Shown here piece after piece: positions 5,464-9,868 of a stretch of DNA of 9,868 nucleotides. Where the stretch lies: the NCBI GenBank assembly GCA_018715165.1, contig DVMC01000006.1:1-9868 (forward strand), read 5' to 3'. The number at the start of each line of letters is the position of its first letter. The first letter of the stretch is position 1. This stretch comes from Limiplasma pullistercoris (GTDB lineage: Bacteria; Bacillota; Clostridia; Christensenellales; Aristaeellaceae). Both the position numbers and the translations under genes were made by a program. The notes under the pieces were generated by a model, which was not told the origin of the DNA, did not search any database, and was given only the letters and a program-made list of their open reading frames with translations.

Positions 5464-6393
5464 CTATTTTTTCTGACCCTTTCTCAACCACAGGGCCAGC
5501 CCGATGGCCACAGCGGCGCAGACCAGCGCCAGTCCACCCCACAGCCACAGCGGCGTGCTGTCGCCCGTGAGGGGCGGCTGGGACGCGGGCTGCGTACCGG
5601 GTGTGGGTATAGGTGTAGGCTTTGCGCCCTGGCGGCGGTTGATGACCTGTGACAAGCGGACCTCATTGGGATGCTCCGTGTTGGTCATTGCGCTTATGAC
5701 GCCCTTGTCCACATCCATCTCCAGCACAACCGATCTTTCCTGCATGGGTTCATAGCCATCCGGCGCGGAAACCTGCTTGAACCAATAGGCCCCGTCCGCT
5801 TGCAGCGGCCCCGGGAAGTACAGTATGCCATCGGCCCCCGTGGTCACCGTGCCCAGGCTCATTTGATCGTTTCCGCCCCAGGTCACAGTTTGGAGGTCGA
5901 ACACCGCGCCCGCCACAGGGTCCCCGTACTGGTCCACAACGGGAATGGAAAACTGGAAACTGTTGATTTTGACGCCCTCGATCTTTTTCTTTTCGCTACC
6001 GTTGAGCATCAGGGACGGCTTGCCGTTCTGGAAGCGGATGGTCCAGCTTCCCTGGGGCAATGTGCACGCACCACAGGGCTGTAGGGCCAGCTCTCCCGTA
6101 TAGGCAAGATACGCCTCATCGCCATAGAGGAAAAGGAAGCCCTGCGTCTTTCCCACATAAACATCCACAAACGTATACAGATAAGCCCTTCCAAGTCCGG
6201 GCGCCTCCACGGTGCCCAGCCAGAGGTTGTCGCAGAGCTTGCCATTGGCGTCGCTCGCGCCCCCGATGGTCTCAAAGACAATTTGCTGGTATTCCTCGCG
6301 TGAAAAGCTCACTGCGAAAGCTGTTTGGCATGCGAGTGCAACACACAGCGCCACAAGGGCGCACAGCAGTTTCTGTTTCATGACGGTTCCCAC
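5464..6393 (-). CDS. Cell-wall-anchored protein with SpaA-like domain
   Basis: I do not recognise a named gene. The 309-residue product reads as an exported, wall-anchored protein. A signal peptide (1-27, ending in AFA before VSF) is followed by an unfamiliar domain (28-140) with three cysteines, C54 and the pair in PCGAC (C107, C110). An Ig-like domain (about 143-248) resembles SpaA/CnaB pilin domains, with DQYGDPVAGAVFDL (154-167) and APDGYEP (210-216). Then come a Pro/Thr/Gln spacer (256-272), a sorting signal PPLTGD (273-278), a membrane helix (282-303) and a basic tail RKGQKK. The first motif residue is P rather than the L of LPXTG; sortase B of Clostridioides difficile is known to accept (S/P)PXTG. 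The residues that form the CnaB isopeptide bond look replaced (Val for Lys, Gln for Glu). The GTG start at 6393 has AGGGG 11 bases before it; ATG at 6381 is a fair alternative and gives the same mature protein. Confidence 0.85.
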   Translation of the reverse strand: MGTVMKQKLLCALVALCVALACQTAFAVSFSREEYQQIVFETIGGASDANGKLCDNLWLGTVEAPGLGRAYLYTFVDVYVGKTQGFLFLYGDEAYLAYTGELALQPCGACTLPQGSWTIRFQNGKPSLMLNGSEKKKIEGVKINSFQFSIPVVDQYGDPVAGAVFDLQTVTWGGNDQMSLGTVTTGADGILYFPGPLQADGAYWFKQVSAPDGYEPMQERSVVLEMDVDKGVISAMTNTEHPNEVRLSQVINRRQGAKPTPIPTPGTQPASQPPLTGDSTPLWLWGGLALVCAAVAIGLALWLRKGQKK

Positions 6394-6419
6394 TTTGTAA
6401 GCATCCCCTGCCTACCATG

Positions 6420-6448
6420 ATTCTATCAAAAATTGGGAAGCCCGTCAA
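6420..6448 (-). promoter_or_regulatory. Promoter of the surface protein gene
   Basis: On the minus strand TTGACG (6448-6443) and TAGAAT (6425-6420) are 17 bases apart, and TG sits one base before the -10 (TGATAGAAT). That is 5 of 6 matches in each box plus an extended -10, so a strong sigma-A promoter is expected. It lies just past the hppA stop, so the surface protein gene is transcribed on its own, with a leader of about 20 bases. Confidence 0.8.
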
Positions 6449-6461
6449 ACGCCTCTTTTGT

Positions 6462-8543
6462 TTATCCCAGCAGCGACCAGGCCGCGAACAGCCCGCTCAT
6501 CAGCGACGCGACCAGCGAAACCACCGTGATCTGCGTGTTGATGGAGGGACCGGCGGTGTCCTTGAAGGGATCACCCACGGTATCGCCCACCACGGCGGCC
6601 TTGTGCGCCTTGGAGCCCTTGCCGCCCTCATGGCCCGCCTCCACATACTTTTTGGCGTTGTCCCACAGACCGCCCGCGTTGGACATGAACAGCGCCAGAA
6701 GCAGACCGCTTACAATGTTGCCCAGCAGGAAGCCGCCAATGGCCAGCGGTCCACCCACGAAGCCCACCACCACCGTGGCCACGATGGCCGCAAGCCCGGC
6801 GGGAATCAGCTCCATCAGCGCGCCGGAGGTGGCGATATCGATGCAGCGGTCATATTCCGGTTTCGCGCCCGTGTGGCCCTCGCGCAGGCCGGGGATGCTG
6901 CTGAATTGCCGGTGGATTTCCGCCACCATACGCTGGGCATTTTTGTCCACGCCCAGCATCAGCATGGCCGAGAATACCGCGGGGATGGCAGCGCCGATGA
7001 GCACGCCGAAAAATACCGAGGGGTCCATAATATCAAAACCGGTGATGACCGCTTTTCCCGCCGCCATCAGGGCCTCGTTGACCTCGCTGAGATACGCGCC
7101 CAGCAAGGAAATGACCGTCAGTCCCGCCGCGCCGATGGCAAATCCCTTGGTCACGGCTTTGACGGTGTTGCCGGCGCTGTCCAGCTCATCCGCCACGCGA
7201 ATGGTCTGTTCGCCCAGACCGCCCATCTCCGCCAGTCCACGCGCGTTGTCCACAATGGGGCCATAGGCGTCATTCGAGATGATCATGCCCACGATGGACA
7301 GCATGCCGACCGCCGCCATGGCGATGCCGAACATCGCGTAATCGCTTCCCATCGGCGCGCAGAGACGGTAAGCCGTGAGCGCCGAAATGGCGATGCCCGC
7401 CATGGCCGGCAACGCCGACACAAATCCGTAGGAGACGCCGGAGAGAACCGTAAAGGCAGACCCGGAACGCGAAGCGCGGGCTACCTTCTGCACAATCGGT
7501 TTGGAATCGTCGGTAAAATAGTCGGTGGTGATGCCAATGATCACACCCACCAGGAGGCCCACGGTGGACGCGCCCCAGATTCGCCAGCTAAAGTCACGGA
7601 AGATCAGCGTGGCCAGCGCCGTAAGGACGATGAACAATCCTGTGGTCACGTAGGTGGAGGCGTTCAGCGCACGGGTGGGGCTGCCGCCCTTGTCAATGCG
7701 TGCGGTAGCGATACCAATAATAGAAGCGATCAGTCCCAGCGCGGCATAGCAGAATACCATGGCCGTGTTCGCCTGCCCGCCCAGCGATTGGGCAATCACC
7801 AGTGCGGAGGTCATGGCTGCCACGTTGGAGTCGAACAGGTCAGCGCCCATTCCGGCAACGTCGCCCACGTTGTCGCCTACATTATCGGCGATCACGGCAG
7901 GGTTGCGCGGGTCATCCTCCGGAATGCCCAGTTCCACCTTGCCGGTCAGATCCGCGCTCACGTCGGCGGTCTTGGTGAAAATGCCGCCGCCCGCCTTGGC
8001 AAACAGCGCCAGCGAGCTTGCACCGAAGCTGAAGCCCAAAAGAATGCTGCTGTCGCCCGCAAGCCAGAGCACGCCGCACACGCCCAGCAGACTGAAGCCC
8101 ACCACGGCCAGCCCCATCACCGCTCCGCCGCGGAAACCGATCAGAAACGCCGGGCGCACCCCCTGCCGCGCGCCCTCGGCCGCGCGGGCGTTGGCGTTGG
8201 TGGCCACCAGAATGCCGATTTTGCCCGCAATGGCGCTCAGCGCCGTGCCCGCCACATAGGCCGCCGCCATGGACAGGTTGCGGCCCGGATGTCCCGTCCA
8301 GACGGGCGAGGGCAGCAGCAGGAAGATGATGACCGCCGCTATCCCCGCAAAGATGGACAACACGCGGTATTCCTTGCGCATAAAGGTGTTCGCGCCCTCC
8401 TTGATGAGCGCTGCCACCTCGTTGATGCGCGCGTTGGTGCTCTTTTGGCGCCGCACCCACAAAAACAGGTATGCCGCAAAAGCAAATGCAATGAGGACAG
8501 AGAACAGGGAAATGACGTACATCAGGGAAAGATTGGCTTCCAT
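6462..8543 (-). CDS. hppA: Membrane-bound proton/sodium-pumping pyrophosphatase
   Basis: This integral membrane enzyme hydrolyses pyrophosphate from biosynthesis and uses the energy to pump H+ or Na+ out of the cell. The 693-residue product is of normal length and almost wholly hydrophobic helices. It carries the pyrophosphate site segments ADVSADLTGKVELGIPED (193-210), NPAVIADNVGDNVGD (214-228), NDAYGPIVDNARG (424-436), SNAGGLWDNAKKYVEAG (621-637) and GDTVGDPFKDTAGPSIN (653-669). In the diagnostic site GNTVKAVTKG (458-467) a lysine (K462) and a threonine (T465) occupy the positions that mark the potassium-independent group; the dependent group has Ala and Gly or Ala there. The ATG at 8543 has AAAGGAG 12 bases upstream and fits the family N-terminus. 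The frame runs on to an ATG at 8597, but that one lacks a ribosome site. I see no terminator between its stop and the next promoter. Pumped ion not determined. Confidence 0.96.
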   Translation of the reverse strand: MEANLSLMYVISLFSVLIAFAFAAYLFLWVRRQKSTNARINEVAALIKEGANTFMRKEYRVLSIFAGIAAVIIFLLLPSPVWTGHPGRNLSMAAAYVAGTALSAIAGKIGILVATNANARAAEGARQGVRPAFLIGFRGGAVMGLAVVGFSLLGVCGVLWLAGDSSILLGFSFGASSLALFAKAGGGIFTKTADVSADLTGKVELGIPEDDPRNPAVIADNVGDNVGDVAGMGADLFDSNVAAMTSALVIAQSLGGQANTAMVFCYAALGLIASIIGIATARIDKGGSPTRALNASTYVTTGLFIVLTALATLIFRDFSWRIWGASTVGLLVGVIIGITTDYFTDDSKPIVQKVARASRSGSAFTVLSGVSYGFVSALPAMAGIAISALTAYRLCAPMGSDYAMFGIAMAAVGMLSIVGMIISNDAYGPIVDNARGLAEMGGLGEQTIRVADELDSAGNTVKAVTKGFAIGAAGLTVISLLGAYLSEVNEALMAAGKAVITGFDIMDPSVFFGVLIGAAIPAVFSAMLMLGVDKNAQRMVAEIHRQFSSIPGLREGHTGAKPEYDRCIDIATSGALMELIPAGLAAIVATVVVGFVGGPLAIGGFLLGNIVSGLLLALFMSNAGGLWDNAKKYVEAGHEGGKGSKAHKAAVVGDTVGDPFKDTAGPSINTQITVVSLVASLMSGLFAAWSLLG

Positions 8544-8613
8544 GGCCCGTTTCAACTCCTTTATGTATGATGATGTTCCCGGCATACCGGGATACAAAAG
8601 GCCGATTGGAATG

Positions 8614-8643
8614 ATTGTAATCCTGCCGAATACACAATGGCAA
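8614..8643 (-). promoter_or_regulatory. Candidate hppA promoter
   Basis: On the minus strand TTGCCA (8643-8638) and TACAAT (8619-8614) are separated by 18 bases. The leader would be about 65 bases and includes a 5-base-pair hairpin, CCCGG with CCGGG (8578-8591). Both boxes are imperfect, so the call is moderate. Confidence 0.5.
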
Positions 8644-8716
8644 TACCCGGCGCGCTAAGAAACCGCTTATCCGCCGTACCCGTTTGCTAAAATACCGCTA
8701 AGCCGTAAAGCGCGGC

Positions 8717-8745
8717 TGTGCAAACCGTGTCGTTTCTGCTATACT
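8717..8745 (+). promoter_or_regulatory. Candidate promoter of the sensor kinase gene
   Basis: TATACT (8740-8745) is preceded by TG one base away, an extended -10 (TGCTATACT). The -35 place (TGTGCA, 8717-8722, spacing 17) is poor. It lies about 70 bases from the divergent hppA promoter and 40 bases before the kinase start, so both genes are driven from the same 242-base gap. Confidence 0.5.
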
Positions 8746-8785
8746 TATGCTGAATATATGTCGGCGAAGCAAAGGAGGCGATGGC

Positions 8786-9853
8786 ATGCGCCGGCGCGTG
8801 TGGTTGAACCTGGGCGTAACGGTGGTTCTTCTCCTTGCGGCCACGTTCAGCAGCCTGGTGCTGGGCGGGCTGATTGGCGGCACAGCCAACGCGCAGATGC
8901 TGTTTCTGCTGGCGGTTTTGCTGATTGCCCGCTTTACCGATGGCTACCTGTGGGGCGTCGGGGCCTCCATCGTGTCGGTGCCGCTGGTGAATTATATGTT
9001 CACCTATCCTTACTTTTCCTTCAATCTGACCATTTCGGGCTATCTGCTGACGTTTTTGACCATGCTGGCGGTTTCCCTCATCGTAAGCGTGCTCACCGCC
9101 CGCATCAAGCAACAGGAACAGATCCGTCTGGATGCGGAGCGGGAGAAGTTACGCGCCAACCTGCTGCGCGCCGTATCGCATGATCTGCGCACGCCTCTGA
9201 CCTCTATCGTGGGCGCGACAGGCGCTATCCTCGATAACGCTCTGCCGCCGGAAAAGCAGCGCGAGCTGCTGGCCGATGTCAACGCCGATGCCCAGTGGCT
9301 TCTGCGCATGATTGAAAATCAGTTGACCATCACCCGCATTCAGGGCGAAACAGCCCCGTTGCACACGGAAACCGAAGTCGTGGAGGACGTGTTGGCCGAA
9401 GCGGCCATCAAGTTTCAGAAGCACTTTCCCGATATCAAAGTGGACATGGATTTGTGCGACGACATTCTGCTTGCGGACATGGATGCTGTGCTCATTGAGC
9501 AGGTAGTGCTCAATATGCTGGAAAATGCCGTTTATCATGGCAAGCACACCACGCGTATCCGTCTGAGCGCGGAGCGCAGCGGACGTTTCGTGCTGGTCAC
9601 CGTATCCGACGACGGCGCGGGCATTCCCCGCGACCGGCTCCCCCGTCTGTTCCAGGCCATGCCGGAAAGCGGGCGGAGTGCGGATGCCCAAAAGCACATG
9701 GGCATCGGGCTTTCGGTTTGTCTTAGTATCGTCAGGGCCCACGGCGGCGAAATGTCCGCCACGAACAATGAACAGGGCGGCGCGAGCATTTCCTTCACGC
9801 TGCCGGAAAAGGAGAACGAATATGCCGGTCAAACTGCTGGTTGTGGAGGATGA
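8786..9853 (+). CDS. KdpD-like sensor histidine kinase, short form
   Basis: This is a membrane sensor kinase that should phosphorylate the response regulator encoded next. The 355-residue product begins with a DUF4118 membrane region: helices at about 5-32, 36-50, 53-72 and 83-104, with ARFTDGYLWGVGASI (48-62) and LVNYMFTYPYFSF (67-79) typical of KdpD. A short coiled linker (105-125) follows. The kinase core has SHDLRTPLTS (131-140, phosphorylated H132), the N box with N247 in LNMLENAVYHG, DDGAGIP (275-281) and GIGLS (306-310). The long N-terminal KdpD domain and the universal-stress-like domain of E. coli KdpD (about 900 residues in total) are missing. ATG at 8786 has AAAGGAGG 7 bases upstream, whereas ATG at 8747 in the same frame lacks one. 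The gene overlaps the next by 32 bases. Whether it controls potassium transport is not shown here; no kdpFABC gene is in view. Confidence 0.9.
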   Translation: MRRRVWLNLGVTVVLLLAATFSSLVLGGLIGGTANAQMLFLLAVLLIARFTDGYLWGVGASIVSVPLVNYMFTYPYFSFNLTISGYLLTFLTMLAVSLIVSVLTARIKQQEQIRLDAEREKLRANLLRAVSHDLRTPLTSIVGATGAILDNALPPEKQRELLADVNADAQWLLRMIENQLTITRIQGETAPLHTETEVVEDVLAEAAIKFQKHFPDIKVDMDLCDDILLADMDAVLIEQVVLNMLENAVYHGKHTTRIRLSAERSGRFVLVTVSDDGAGIPRDRLPRLFQAMPESGRSADAQKHMGIGLSVCLSIVRAHGGEMSATNNEQGGASISFTLPEKENEYAGQTAGCGG

Positions 9854-9868
9854 AAAAAGCATCCTCAA
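9822..9868 (+). CDS. Response regulator, N-terminal fragment
   Basis: Only the first 15 codons are in the window, reading MPVKLLVVEDEKSIL. This is the first beta strand and acidic pocket (VVEDE) of a receiver domain. ATG at 9822 has AAGGAG 7 bases upstream and lies inside the 3' end of the kinase gene, a 32-base overlap in another frame that is common for a kinase and its partner. By context it is probably a KdpE-like OmpR-family regulator, but the output domain is out of view. Confidence 0.8.
   Translation, partial: MPVKLLVVEDEKSIL

Noticed and set aside
6426..6461. A terminator for hppA just after its stop
   Set aside because: Only a 3-base-pair GGG/CCC hairpin before a T-run is present, and it lies inside the spacer of the next promoter; too weak to call.
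6417..8570. A 717-codon open frame on the plus strand
   Set aside because: It is antisense to hppA, whose motifs are unmistakable. The product is His/Arg/Gly-rich with no family signature, as expected from codon bias in GC-rich DNA.
9149..9868. A 239-codon open frame on the minus strand
   Set aside because: It is antisense to the kinase gene, whose histidine kinase motifs are complete.

Overview
The window is a mostly housekeeping stretch of a GC-rich, low-copy chromosomal locus. Its owner is most likely a spore-forming Firmicute of the class Clostridia. Three things suggest this: a LonB-type membrane-anchored protease (a family tied to sporulation in this phylum), the conserved order yicC(yloC)-remA-gmk-rpoZ-coaBC, and strong AGGAGG ribosome binding sites throughout. 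The high GC content points to a high-GC gut-type lineage, but genus cannot be read from this sequence.

Layout, left to right. lonB (34-1725, +) runs towards a 382-base gene-free stretch (1726-2107). That stretch holds a palindrome-rich element whose two ends are inverted copies of the same tandem-terminator sequence. It meets the 3' end of a tightly packed minus-strand operon, read from right to left as yicC (5352-4480), remA (4458-4186), gmk (4182-3571), rpoZ (3527-3315) and coaBC (3313-2108). The operon starts at an extended -10 promoter near 5389-5417. Upstream of it on the same strand is a separately transcribed gene (6393-5464) for a small cell-wall-anchored protein: signal peptide, unknown exported domain, SpaA-like Ig domain, PPLTG sorting signal. 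It has its own near-consensus promoter and an intrinsic terminator. Next on the minus strand is hppA (8543-6462), a membrane pyrophosphatase. Divergent from hppA is a two-component pair: a KdpD-like histidine kinase lacking the KdpD N-terminal domain (8786-9853, +), overlapping the start of a response regulator gene cut by the window end (9822 on).

The five-gene operon combines RNA turnover (YicC), a matrix and gene regulator (RemA), GMP phosphorylation (Gmk), an RNA polymerase subunit (omega) and coenzyme A synthesis (CoaBC). This cluster is conserved across Firmicutes, though the proteins do not form one pathway. HppA recovers energy from pyrophosphate as an ion gradient; its sequence places it in the potassium-independent group. 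The divergent kinase and regulator pair may control unseen downstream genes.

I found no CRISPR array, tRNA, rRNA, insertion sequence or clear new multi-gene system. The items most worth a second look are the inverted tandem-terminator element at 1739-2097 and the unusual surface protein at 5464-6393.
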